From: JAGMDK01 sp023128695
Lineage (GTDB): Bacteria; Planctomycetota; Phycisphaerae; UBA1845; Fen-1342
Assembly (NCBI GenBank): GCA_030628805.1
Contig: DAOVQG010000143.1
Coordinates: 1 to 11,305 of the forward strand
Reading direction: 5' to 3'
DNA length: 11,305 nucleotides
The notes under the pieces were generated by a model. It had not been told where the DNA came from, made no database searches, and was given only the letters and a program-made list of their open reading frames with translations. Numbering within the stretch: position 1 is the first letter of the stretch; each line of letters starts with the position of its first letter. Made by a program: the position numbers and the translations under genes. Positions 1 to 6,902 of this stretch are shown here, piece by piece.

Positions 1-114
1 ACGGCCCTACGGCCTGACCAGTCCCCGCCAACTCTCCGTCGCCTTACTGCATTCGTGTGGTGCAAGACGGCCGTGTGGCCTGACGAGCACGCCCCCGGCT
101 CCCCGTCGCCTCAC
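1..114. repeat. Imperfect tandem repeat, period 66 nt
   Basis: Bases 1-48 resemble bases 67-114. Both begin ACGGCC, continue to GGCCTGAC, and end near CCGTCGCCT(T/C)AC, giving a 66-nt period. The left unit is cut by the window edge. No convincing reading frame, start signal or protein similarity is visible, so I read this as intergenic repeat or the 3' trailer of a gene to the left. Confidence 0.4.
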
Positions 115-148
115 CCCACGGACCACCGCCGCAGCCAGCCGTCCCGGC

Positions 149-169
149 CGGCGCGGAAGTGCCGTTTTT
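149..169 (+). terminator. Intrinsic terminator (plus strand)
   Basis: A 6-bp stem CGGCGC/GTGCCG (one G-T wobble) closes a GGAA tetraloop of the GNRA class. It is followed at once by five T (165-169). This is the classical rho-independent form, and it would end a plus-strand transcript entering from left of the window. No gene for that transcript is visible inside the window. Confidence 0.5.
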
Positions 170-194
170 CAGGGACGACTACATACAACTCAGA

Positions 195-231
195 AAATGT
201 GGGTAATAGCAAGCTCAAGAGCAGTGGCACA
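195..231 (+). repeat. Left arm of 37-nt perfect inverted repeat
   Basis: This 37-nt sequence begins AAATGTGGGTAATAGC and ends GCAGTGGCACA. It recurs without mismatch on the opposite strand at 11112-11148. Both copies read inward, like terminal inverted repeats, and the identity stops sharply on both sides. No matching direct duplication is visible in the bases just outside the arms. Confidence 0.8.
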
Positions 232-299
232 AGGTACGGCCAAGCCACGAAAAAAAGTCACCCCCTCGCACCCTCGCACCCGCCCGACCCGATTTACGG

Positions 300-328
300 T
301 TGACAGACGCTCCTGCTCCCCGGACACT
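300..328 (+). promoter_or_regulatory. Candidate sigma70-type promoter for the small lipoprotein
   Basis: A perfect TTGACA -35 box (300-305) is followed after 17 nt by GACACT (323-328), which keeps three of six -10 consensus positions including the second A and final T. It lies about 40 nt before the ATG at 370. The -35 and spacing are strong and the -10 is weak. Confidence 0.45.
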
Positions 329-369
329 AACATATCGGTTGAGTGAGTTTGTCCTCAAAAGGTGCACCC

Positions 370-570
370 ATGCGAAAATGGCTCTGGCTCGGATTGTTCG
401 CCGGCTTGGCACTCGCGACCGGCTGCGCGACGGTGGCGAAGACGCCTGCGGAAAACAGTGCCGTCCATCGGCAGATCTTTGAGCTCGACGTCCGCCAGAT
501 GGGCGACGACTGGAACCTGATCTGGATGGCCGATCGCCAGTCCCGCCTGACCAAGTGGCACACGCGCTAA
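370..570 (+). CDS. Small lipoprotein of unknown function (66 aa)
   Basis: The predicted product is a 66-residue secreted lipoprotein of unknown role. It starts MRKWLWLGLFAGLALATGC: two basic residues, a hydrophobic stretch, then a lipobox-like LATG-C with the lipidated cysteine at residue 19. The rest is a short polar tail ending DWNLIWMADRQSRLTKWHTR. I chose the ATG at 370 over the in-frame one at 343 because an AAAAGGTG ribosome site lies just before it and because the signal peptide starts there. A TTGACA promoter lies upstream. The tryptophan-rich ADRQSRL..WH tail resembles small proteins I recall from Planctomycetota; this is memory, not a search. It is convergent with the acetyltransferase gene and not part of the minus-strand locus. 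Confidence 0.75.
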   Translation: MRKWLWLGLFAGLALATGCATVAKTPAENSAVHRQIFELDVRQMGDDWNLIWMADRQSRLTKWHTR

Positions 571-602
571 CTAACCGCGCGCGATTCCGCGACACAAAGA
601 GC

Positions 603-654
603 CGCGGGCTTCAACCCGCGCGGCCATACGGTTGGAAGTGCGGCCGCACAACCG
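603..654. repeat. Paired GC-rich hairpins between convergent genes
   Basis: Two adjacent hairpins lie here. The first is CGCGGG/CCCGCG (603-608 with 615-620, loop CTTCAA). The second is CGGTT/AACCG (629-633 with 650-654) enclosing GTGCGG/CCGCAC. They sit between the convergent ends of the lipoprotein (570) and acetyltransferase (712) genes. They could terminate transcription in both directions, but no T-run follows. They resemble the other hairpin repeats of the window in style. The rest of 571-711 shows nothing further. Confidence 0.55.
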
Positions 655-711
655 CGGTATTCGTCGCACCCAGAGGCCCCACTTCGTTTAACATGACCCG
701 AATAATCGAGT

Positions 712-1296
712 CTAGCGAGCGCGCTGCCAATCCGAGGTGGTGAAGAAGTCCTCCAGCTCTTGCCACATGGCCTCCAGGTCGCAGCGCATCAGGATCAGGT
801 CCTGGCTTTTGCCGTTGCGGTCCTTGACGTGCCGGGGGAGTACGATCTCCTCTCGGAACCCCAGCTTGTGGCAAATGCTGACGGCGGCAACCTGGGGGCG
901 GGCGATGCTGACCAAGATCTGCTCGACCTTGTGGCTGGCCGCCAAGGCGTAGAGCTCCCGAGACATCAACATGCCCAGTCCCTTGCGCTGGAATGAATGT
1001 GCCACAATGAGCCGCATCTCGCCCACGTGCGTCGTCCACTCGTGGCCCGCCAACTCGATGGCTCCGTCAGCGACAATGTTATCATCCACCAGCGCCACCA
1101 GCCGCTTGACGTGACCGGCGTCAATCTCGCGAATCCGTCTCTCGACCACGCCGCGCTTGGTAACGTCACCCCGCAGGTACTTGCGATCCTCCTCGGGCAG
1201 TTCGCGGAAGAACTCCAGAGATCGCTCGAGGTCATCCCGCCGCATCGGGCGAATCAAGACCTCGGTCCCGTCTTTCAGACGCACTACCTTGTCCAT
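712..1296 (-). CDS. GNAT-family N-acetyltransferase (194 aa)
   Basis: This is a predicted acetyl-CoA-dependent N-acetyltransferase in the cytoplasm; its substrate is unknown. The acetyl-CoA pyrophosphate-binding signature of GNAT motif A is visible at residues 93-115, with core QRKGLG (103-108) fitting Q/R-x-x-G-x-G/A. It is followed by a helix and a later ICHKLGF segment (141-147), typical of the family's motif B. The N-terminus (VRLKDGTEVLIRPMRRDD) resembles the start of the GNAT domain in Pat-type protein lysine acetyltransferases, although no acyl-CoA-synthetase-like domain is attached. The start is supported by GAGGA seven bases before the ATG. It follows the cytochrome gene on the same strand after a 262-nt gap filled by a repeat element, so it probably has its own transcript. 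The role is open; protein acetylation is a guess. Confidence 0.85.
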   Translation of the reverse strand: MDKVVRLKDGTEVLIRPMRRDDLERSLEFFRELPEEDRKYLRGDVTKRGVVERRIREIDAGHVKRLVALVDDNIVADGAIELAGHEWTTHVGEMRLIVAHSFQRKGLGMLMSRELYALAASHKVEQILVSIARPQVAAVSICHKLGFREEIVLPRHVKDRNGKSQDLILMRCDLEAMWQELEDFFTTSDWQRAR

Positions 1297-1341
1297 CCAC
1301 GCTTCCTCATGCGGGTTTGTCCGGGAAGACGAGACTCCTGC

Positions 1342-1378
1342 CGAGCCGTGCCCTGAAGGATATCGAACGTACGGCTCG
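1342..1378. other. 8-bp inverted repeat in the acetyltransferase leader
   Basis: CGAGCCGT (1342-1349) and ACGGCTCG (1371-1378) are perfect reverse complements separated by 21 nt, and lie 46-82 nt upstream of the acetyltransferase start. This could be an operator dyad or an RNA hairpin in the leader. A second small dyad, GCTCA/TGAGC, lies at 1398-1413. No good promoter is recognisable beside them. Confidence 0.35.
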
Positions 1379-1405
1379 CCGGGAAGCTCGCCCTCCCGCT
1401 CATTC

Positions 1406-1516
1406 GGGTGAGCGTCAACATAGTGGGTGGGGCGGGCCTCCGTGCCCGCCAGTACGGTCCGATGGCGGCCGCGGAGGGCCGCCCCACCAGTTTACCCACT
1501 TTCCTGACGCCCACCC
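1406..1516. repeat. MITE-like element with two inverted hairpin units
   Basis: Bases 1412-1428 and 1494-1510 form 17-bp inverted ends (14 of 17 match, beginning GCGTCA and ending AGTGGGT). Weaker pairing continues outward to about 1406 and 1516. Inside are two hairpin units in opposite orientation, 1426-1450 and 1464-1488, which match at 22 of 25 positions when one is inverted. The first stem is GGCGGGC/GCCCGCC and the second GGCGGCC/GGCCGCC. One pair has switched from G:C to C:G with pairing preserved. The element lies 48 nt or so past the cytochrome stop and could serve as an operon-end structure. It holds no gene. Confidence 0.65.
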
Positions 1517-1558
1517 CGCTCGTTCGAACCCGCAGGTTAAGCGTTGACGGAAGCCCGT

Positions 1559-1984
1559 TCAACTCGCATGGCACTGGCTACAGTCCCAGAGCCCGTCCTC
1601 GGTCGTCTCGTCGTGGCAACCGCGGCAGCCGCTGTCCGGGTCGTGCATGGCCTCCTTCAGCTTGGGTACGAAGGCGGCAAACTTCTTGCTGAAACGTCCT
1701 TCATCCCGGTTGTGGCATTTGTGGCAGGCCTTCTTCGCCGCGTTCGGCTTCTGGTGGTGGCAAATACTGCAATCGTTGTCCGCGGCAGCTTTGTGCTGCT
1801 CGTGGTCAAACGCCACCAACCGATACGGGGACTCCTGACCGCTCGTGCCGGCCACGCCTGCTCCGGGCTTGCCGCCCGCGGCGGTGGTCTTGCAAGCAAC
1901 GCCGGTCAACATCAGGCCGGCCATGATCGTGACACCCGATAGCAGTATCAGGGCCACTCTGACAATACGGTATTTGTTATTCAT
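1559..1984 (-). CDS. Tetraheme c-type cytochrome, class III-like, probable lipoprotein (141 aa)
   Basis: This is a predicted electron carrier outside the cytoplasmic membrane and the probable partner of the formate dehydrogenase encoded just upstream. Four CxxCH heme sites are visible: CSICH (72-76), CHKCH (87-91), CRGCH (120-124) and CSQCH (135-139). Extra histidines at 61, 64, 77, 88 and 114 can supply bis-histidine axial ligands; FDHEQH (59-64) is typical of class III (c3/c7) cytochromes. The N-terminus is a signal segment (about 8-30) ending TGVA-C31. That is an imperfect lipobox, so lipid anchoring is likely but unproved, and ordinary signal cleavage is the alternative. The start has GGAG seven bases upstream, 19 nt after fdhE stops, so it is the last gene of the fdh operon. 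In Desulfovibrio FdhABC3 a tetraheme cytochrome fills this role. Heme attachment would depend on the ResB/CcsA pair encoded upstream. Confidence 0.9.
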   Translation of the reverse strand: MNNKYRIVRVALILLSGVTIMAGLMLTGVACKTTAAGGKPGAGVAGTSGQESPYRLVAFDHEQHKAAADNDCSICHHQKPNAAKKACHKCHNRDEGRFSKKFAAFVPKLKEAMHDPDSGCRGCHDETTEDGLWDCSQCHAS

Positions 1985-2003
1985 CGTATATCTCCAGCAG
2001 TGA

Positions 2004-2924
2004 TTACGCGGGGACCTCCACGGCTTTCAGGCTTTTATCCTGTGCGAGCACATCCAGGTGGGCCGAAGTCAGCAACTCCAGCCCGATGTGAAGCCGACCA
2101 GCAGTCTTGTCGGTGTCCACGACCTTGATGTAATGCTTGCAGCTCTGACAGAAATCGATGCGCAGCTCCGGTTCTTCGGGCGTATAGTAATACTTCGCAT
2201 CGCCCGGCTTGGTCGAGTGACATACGGGACATTCGAGCGCCGGCACCGCCCAGCGTGAACCGCAGAACGGGCAGTGCAGCGCGCGCCGGCTGGCCGCGAC
2301 AATATCCTCGCCGCCGCCGCCTTCCGTGCCGACTTCCGCCAGCCCCGGGAGGCCGCCGCAGGTCGGACAGCGGAACCGTCTCCACTCGTCGAGACGGTCC
2401 CGTGGCAGCCAGGCCCGGGCCACCAGTTCCCAGTGCGGGAAGGTGACCGCCCGCGCCAATGTTGCCAGCACAGATTCCTCGATGCCGACCTGGCGGCCGG
2501 CGTCCGCGACCAGCTCGGGTCGCTCGGGACGCTGTTCCGGCAGCCAGGTCGCCGGCACGAAACCGCCGGTCTTCTCGGCCTCGTCGAGCTTGTCCATGGC
2601 TTGAAGCAGGAAATCGTTGCCGCGGCGAAACACGGCTTTCATCTCCGTCCACAGAGCCAGCAACGAATCCGACTCCAGGCCCGGGTCGTACCTTTCGATG
2701 AGCGGGCTGCCCTGGCTCAGGCACTCCCGCCGCTGCTCGTCGTCCAGCGGCTCGGGATGGACCGTCAGCCGCTCCCGCCACTCGATCTGGCGGCGGAACA
2801 CGGTCAGGTAGAAGTCGACCATCTCGCGATAGGCGCAGCGGGCCTTCAGTATCTCCGCGGCCCGCCGCTCCAGTGTCTGGAGGGCCTGCTTAACCTGCCT
2901 GTCTGACGAGGCGGATTCGCTCAT
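2004..2924 (-). CDS. fdhE: Formate dehydrogenase maturation protein FdhE (306 aa)
   Basis: FdhE is a cytoplasmic iron-binding factor needed to make active exported formate dehydrogenase. In E. coli it binds the catalytic subunit before Tat export. The C-terminal half shows four CxxC pairs: CPTC (186-189), CPFC (218-221), CPVC (232-235) and CQSC (259-262). FCQSCKHYIK is a family hallmark. The N-terminal half is mostly helical and charged. The length is close to E. coli FdhE (about 309). The reading frame stays open for 60 more codons upstream, but that stretch is hairpin repeat. I place the start at the ATG with GGAG seven bases before it and family-like length. It lies between fdhB and the cytochrome gene, the order recalled for Desulfovibrio. 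The 176-nt gap from fdhB has been widened by a repeat block. Confidence 0.92.
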   Translation of the reverse strand: MSESASSDRQVKQALQTLERRAAEILKARCAYREMVDFYLTVFRRQIEWRERLTVHPEPLDDEQRRECLSQGSPLIERYDPGLESDSLLALWTEMKAVFRRGNDFLLQAMDKLDEAEKTGGFVPATWLPEQRPERPELVADAGRQVGIEESVLATLARAVTFPHWELVARAWLPRDRLDEWRRFRCPTCGGLPGLAEVGTEGGGGEDIVAASRRALHCPFCGSRWAVPALECPVCHSTKPGDAKYYYTPEEPELRIDFCQSCKHYIKVVDTDKTAGRLHIGLELLTSAHLDVLAQDKSLKAVEVPA

Positions 2925-2934
2925 CGTGCAACTC

Positions 2935-3108
2935 CGCAATGTCCCTGTTCGCTCAACTAGTGCTCCATTACATATCGCTTGATGGGTGGCACGGCCGTGT
3001 CGGCCGTGAATACCTACGACTTGTACACGGCTGACACAGCCGTGCCACCCATCGACACGGCTGACACAGCCGTGCCACCCATCGCAATGTCCCGGTCCGC
3101 TCAACCAG
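2935..3108. repeat. Repeat block bounded by a 26-nt direct duplication
   Basis: Bases 2935-2960 and 3083-3108 are direct repeats (23 of 26 identical, both starting CGCAATGTCCC), offset by 148 nt. The right copy includes the last codons and stop of fdhB. The left copy sits just before the fdhE ribosome site. Removing one copy and the material between would leave a 28-nt gap between fdhB and fdhE, a normal operon spacing. This looks like insertion or segmental duplication into an existing junction. Confidence 0.65.
2981..3084. repeat. Three hairpin repeat units, one inverted and two tandem
   Basis: Two perfect 30-nt tandem copies lie at 3025-3054 and 3055-3084, each with an 8-bp stem CACGGCTG/CAGCCGTG and a 3-nt loop. 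A third, inverted copy starts at 2981, with stem CACGGCCG/CGGCCGTG (2990-2997, 3001-3008). The only differences within the hairpin are a T:A pair replaced by C:G, so pairing is kept. Facing copies could also pair with each other in the fdhB-fdhE transcript. The unit resembles repeats I recall from planctomycete genomes. Confidence 0.75.
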
Positions 3109-3751
3109 CTCGCAACTTGTACAAGCTCTCGCGGTCGCCCAAGAGGATCAGCAAACGAACGTCGCGTCGATCAAGCACGGTGGCGTCCGGGTACTGACCC
3201 CGAATCGCCGCCAGCCGCCGCTCGGCGACGGCCAGCATCTCGTCGCGGTCGCCGAAGAGGAGCGCGCCGCTCGGGCAGGCCTTGACACAGGCCGGGAGCT
3301 CGCCGTTATGCACGCGATCGACGCACATGCGGCACTTATACAGCCGGCCGTCGGGCCCCTTCCGCGGAACGTCGAACGGGCAGGCCTCGCGTATCTTGCG
3401 GTAGGACTCCCGCTTGGTCTTCTCCGTGAATAACACGGCGCCCGTCTGCTCGTCGATCGTGATCGAGTCCTTATACTTGGCGGCCTGCTTGCACGGTGCG
3501 TCGACGCAATGACGGCAGGAGTTCCGCACGAAGTTCCAGGCCAGCGAGCCGTCCGGCCGCTCCGCCTCCATGAAGTGCACCAGCACCCATTGGGAGTAGG
3601 ACAGGTCGGGCGGGTTCTCATAAGTTCCGCGGTTGTGGGGGACCTGTTTCTCCGCGGGCAGCCCGTTCCATTGCTTGCAAGCCACCTGGCAGGCCCGACA
3701 AGCAAAGCACTTGGTCGTGTCGATCAGGAATGATTTTCCGTTGTCTGCCAT
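3101..3751 (-). CDS. fdhB: Formate dehydrogenase beta subunit, iron-sulfur electron-transfer (216 aa)
   Basis: FdhB carries electrons from the catalytic subunit to the outside acceptor. Twelve cysteines are present, at residues 15, 18, 21, 25, 79, 82, 87, 124, 140, 143, 155 and 159. This is enough for three [4Fe-4S] clusters, as in the soluble Desulfovibrio gigas-type enzyme; E. coli FdnH has four. The first group reads CFACRACQVAC, and the last CVKACPSGAL is ferredoxin-like. The length matches the soluble class (about 215). There is no C-terminal membrane helix and no signal peptide, so it should be exported folded and bound to FdhA through the FdhA Tat signal. Its ATG lies two bases past the fdhA stop, with AAAGGAGG inside the end of fdhA, implying translational coupling. 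The last eight bases belong to a duplicated 26-nt sequence. Confidence 0.94.
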   Translation of the reverse strand: MADNGKSFLIDTTKCFACRACQVACKQWNGLPAEKQVPHNRGTYENPPDLSYSQWVLVHFMEAERPDGSLAWNFVRNSCRHCVDAPCKQAAKYKDSITIDEQTGAVLFTEKTKRESYRKIREACPFDVPRKGPDGRLYKCRMCVDRVHNGELPACVKACPSGALLFGDRDEMLAVAERRLAAIRGQYPDATVLDRRDVRLLILLGDRESLYKLRAG

Positions 3752-3754
3752 GGC

Positions 3755-6700
3755 TTAGGCCTCCTTTACCACGTCGACCATAAAGGCCTTGCTTTCCGGA
3801 ATCCGCGTATTCGGGTCGCCCACGTTCGGGGTCAACAGGTTCGCGCTGGAGACTCGTGTTTTGTCCGGATTCGGAGCCACCCATCCGAAGCACCACGGAA
3901 TGCCCACCTGGTGAACCGTCTTGCCCTTGATCTTGAACGGCTTGTAGCGTTTGGTGACGATGGCCACCGCCTTTACCTGGCCGCGGATGCTCTTCACCCG
4001 GACCCGGTCGCCGTTCTTGATCCGCTTCTTCGCGGCCAGCTCCTCGGACATCTCGACGAACATCTCCGGCTGGAGCTCGTTGAGCCACGGTATCCAGCGG
4101 GTCATGACGCCGCTCTGCCAGTGCTCGACCACGCGGTAGCTGGAGCAGACCAGCGGGTACTTGGAGTCGCCCGGCTTGGCCACGGGGCTCATCTCGTCGG
4201 CGGGCGGCACGAAGACCGCCGGGTTCAACCGTTGCGAGTGCCCCATCGGGTTCTTCGCCAGCGGCGACTCGAGCGGTTCGTAGTGCTCGGGCACCGGGCC
4301 GTCAGCCATGGGGCCGAAGACCTGGCTCACGCCGTGCGGCCGCATGATGAAGGGCAGCTTGGCCTTGTCGTTGTCGGTGCCATCGGCATTCTTCAGCGGC
4401 GGCCAACCGCCGTCGGGCACGTCGCCCACCCATTTGCCGCCCTTCCAGGCGATCACCGGATGTTTCGCGTCGTACGGCTTGCCGTGGAGGTCGACGCTGG
4501 CACGGTTGTAGATGATCCGCCGATTGACCGGCCAGCACCAGGCCCATTCGAGGTTCAGGCCGATGCCGCCGGTCTCACGCTTCGTACGGGCCATCTTGTT
4601 GCCCTTGGCGAAGTCGTGAGCGACGTACGAATTGCAATACAGCCAGTTGCCGGACGAGGTCGTCCCGTCGTCCTTGAGGGCCGCGAAGCTGGGCACCAGA
4701 TCGCCCTTCTTGTACTTCTTGCCCTTGAACTCGGAGTCGGCCAGGTAGTAGCCGTTGATCTCCTTGGCCAGCAGGCGGGCGGGAGTCTCCGACCCGTCGA
4801 AGTAATCCCACTTGAGATTCACGATCGGAGCGGGGAAGGCACCGCCGGCGCCGTAGAGCGCCTGCACGGCGAGGAACAGCTCGTTAATGATATCGGCGTC
4901 AGGCTTGGCCGCTCCGGGCGGGTTGATGGCCTTATAGCGCCACTGCGCCCAGCGGCCGGAGTTGGTGATGCTGCCTTCCTTCTCGACCGAGGCCGCGGCG
5001 GGCAGTTGGAACACCTCCGTCTTGATTTTCTTCGGATCCATGTCCGGGCCGTGCCAGAACTCGGCCGTTTCGGTCGGGTAGATGTTGACCGTGACCAGCC
5101 AGTCGAGCTGGGCGAGGGCCTGCCGGACCTTGTTCGCGTTCGCGCTGCTGCCGGCGGGGTTCTGACCCCAGGAGAAAAAGCCCTGGAGTTCCCCGCGGTA
5201 CATGGCGTCGAACATGGGCTGCCAGGCATAGACGACGCCGGCGTCGCGCTTGGGCAGCCAGGCGTAGCCGAAGTCGTTCTTCGCGGTCGCGGCCTGGCCG
5301 TACATGCTGGTGAGGTAGCTGACGATGTACTTCGGGTAGTTGCCCCACCAGTTGGCGCTGCGCGGCTCGACGGTCGTCGGCGTCCACTTCTTGTTGTACT
5401 CGGCCAGCGTGGCCTGGGCGTCCTGCGGGGTCTTCAGGTAACCGGGCAGGATGTGGAACAGCAGGCAGTGGTCCGTGGAGCCCTGCACGTTGGACTCGCC
5501 GCGGAGGGCGTTGACGCCGCCGCCGGCCGCTCCGATGTTCCCCAGCAGAAGCTGGATCATGGACATGGTGCGGATGTTCTGGGCCCCCACGGTGTGCTGC
5601 GTCCAGCCCATGGCGTACATGATCGTGCCGGCGGTGCCGGGCTTGTAGCAGGCCTGGACGTAGGCCTTGTACACCTGTTCGAGCTTGTCCTGGGGAGTCC
5701 CGGTGATATCCGAAACGGTTTTCAGGTCGTAGCGCGCGTAGTGCTTCTTGAGCAACTGGTATACGCAGCGCGGGTCCTTCAGACTCTTGTCCTTCTTGAT
5801 GACGCCCGCACCGTCGGTCTGGAACTTCCAGGCCGACTTGTCGTACTTGCGCTTGGCCGCGTCGTAGCCGCTGAAGAGCCCATCGCTGAACTTGTAGCCC
5901 GCGCCCACCAGGAAGCCGGCGTTGGTGTACTCGGTCGCGTACTCGCGCTGGATAAGATCGTTGTCGAGGATGTACTTCAGCATCCCGCCCAGAAAGGCGA
6001 TGTCGGTCCCGCTGCGGAGCGGGGCGTAGATATCGGCCCGGCTGGCGGTACGTGTGAAGCGTGGATCGACACTGATGAGCTTGGCCCCGTTGGCGCGGGC
6101 CTTTTCCACCCACCTGAATGAGACCGGATGATTCTCGGCCGCGTTGGAGCCCATGATGAGGATGACATCGCTGTTGCCGATGTCGATCCAGTGGTTGGTC
6201 ATCGCGCCTCTGCCGAACGAAGTCGCCAAACTGGCGACGGTGGCAGAGTGTCAGTTCCGGGCCTGGTGTTCGATATACACCAGGCCGAGTGCCCTCAGGA
6301 ATTTCTGGTACAGCCAGCACTCTTCGTTGTCCAATGCCGCGCTGCCCAGCGAGCCGATGCCCAGCGTGCGGTTGACCGTTTTGCCTTTGGCATTGGCCGT
6401 CTCGAAGGTCGCGTCGCGGGTCGCCTTGATCTTCTCGGCAATCCGCTTGATCGCCCAATCCCAACTCTTCTCCTGCCACTTCGTGGCCCCGGGCGCGCGG
6501 TAAAGCACTTTCCGCAGCCTATTCTCGTTGTTGGCCATCTGGTAGAGCGACGCCCCCTTCGAGCACGCCGTCCCCTCGTTGATCGGGTGCTCCGAGTTGC
6601 CCTCGATGTTGATGACCTTACCCGCCGAGGAGTGCACCACGAACCCGCAGCCCACGCCGCAGTACGGACAAATCGTAGTGGTACGCGTAGCCTCCCGGAG

Positions 6701-6820
6701 GTTCTTGCGGAGTTGCACCGCGTGGCCCTGGATCGGGCTCAGCGCAAACCCCATGTTGGTGACGGCGACACCCGCCGCTAGCGCGGAGACTTTCAGGAAC
6801 CGTCTGCGTGTTACCAGCAT
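3755..6820 (-). CDS. fdhA: Formate dehydrogenase catalytic subunit, Tat-exported selenoprotein (1021 aa)
   Basis: This is a molybdenum or tungsten bis-MGD formate dehydrogenase (FdnG/FdhA family) interconverting formate and CO2 outside the cytoplasm. The Tat signal TRRRFLK is at residues 4-10, followed by a hydrophobic stretch. A [4Fe-4S] site is formed by C51, C54, C58 and C86, with K88 after it. An in-frame TGA at 6251-6253 falls at residue 190 in the context EHQAR-N-U-H, exactly where the family has selenocysteine, and homology resumes at once (HSATVAS, then GRGAMTNHW). It must therefore be read through. The molybdopterin-binding C-terminal domain runs from about residue 900 to the end. 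The total length is close to the family's (about 1000-1020). I chose the ATG at 6820 over an in-frame one at 6874 because AAAGGAGGT lies five bases before it and the Tat signal starts there. A gene finder that stops at TGA would split it into two ORFs. It is followed by fdhB after two bases. A promoter is possible in the 82-nt gap from ccsA. Confidence 0.96.
6209..6253 (-). promoter_or_regulatory. Selenocysteine UGA with SECIS-type hairpin
   Basis: The UGA (6253-6251) is followed within the coding region by a two-part hairpin. The lower stem TCTGCC/GGCAGA pairs 6247-6242 with 6214-6209. The upper stem GTCGCC/GGCGAC pairs 6238-6233 with 6227-6222, closing an AGTTT loop. Bacterial SECIS elements sit directly after the UGA, and the known ones have a GU in the apical loop for SelB binding; GU is present here. 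The host must supply SelA, SelB, SelC and SelD elsewhere. Confidence 0.88.
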
Positions 6821-6861
6821 TCGGTACCTCCTTTCTTGGCTAAATAGAAAAGTGAGATGAT

Positions 6862-6890
6862 ATCTTAGTCGCAATTAGATCGACCGGCAA
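6862..6890 (-). promoter_or_regulatory. Candidate promoter for fdhABE-cytochrome
   Basis: TTGCCG (6890-6885) and TAAGAT (6867-6862) each match four of six sigma70 consensus positions, with 17 nt between them. They lie in the AT-rich 82-nt gap before fdhA, so the transcript would start about 35-40 nt ahead of the ATG. A 6-bp dyad, GCGGCG/CGCCGC (6897-6914), spans the ccsA stop codon and might reduce read-through, but lacks a T-run. Confidence 0.35.
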
Positions 6891-6902
6891 GGCCCCGCGG
6901 CG

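Noticed and set aside
2981..3084. CRISPR array
   Set aside because: The copies are only 30 nt, partly inverted, contiguous with no variable spacers, and no cas gene is near.
3911..6121. 736-codon open frame on the plus strand opposite fdhA
   Set aside because: It is antisense to a clear formate dehydrogenase, has the Val/Leu/Gly/Arg-rich composition expected from GC-rich codon bias, and shows no domain.
6251..6253. Reading the TGA as a true stop that makes fdhA a pseudogene or two genes
   Set aside because: Family homology continues in the same frame immediately after it, the position is the known selenocysteine site, and a SECIS-type hairpin follows.
4932..6479. 515-codon open frame on the minus strand overlapping fdhA in another frame
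   Set aside because: The low-complexity Arg/Gly/Gln-rich translation is a shadow of fdhA.
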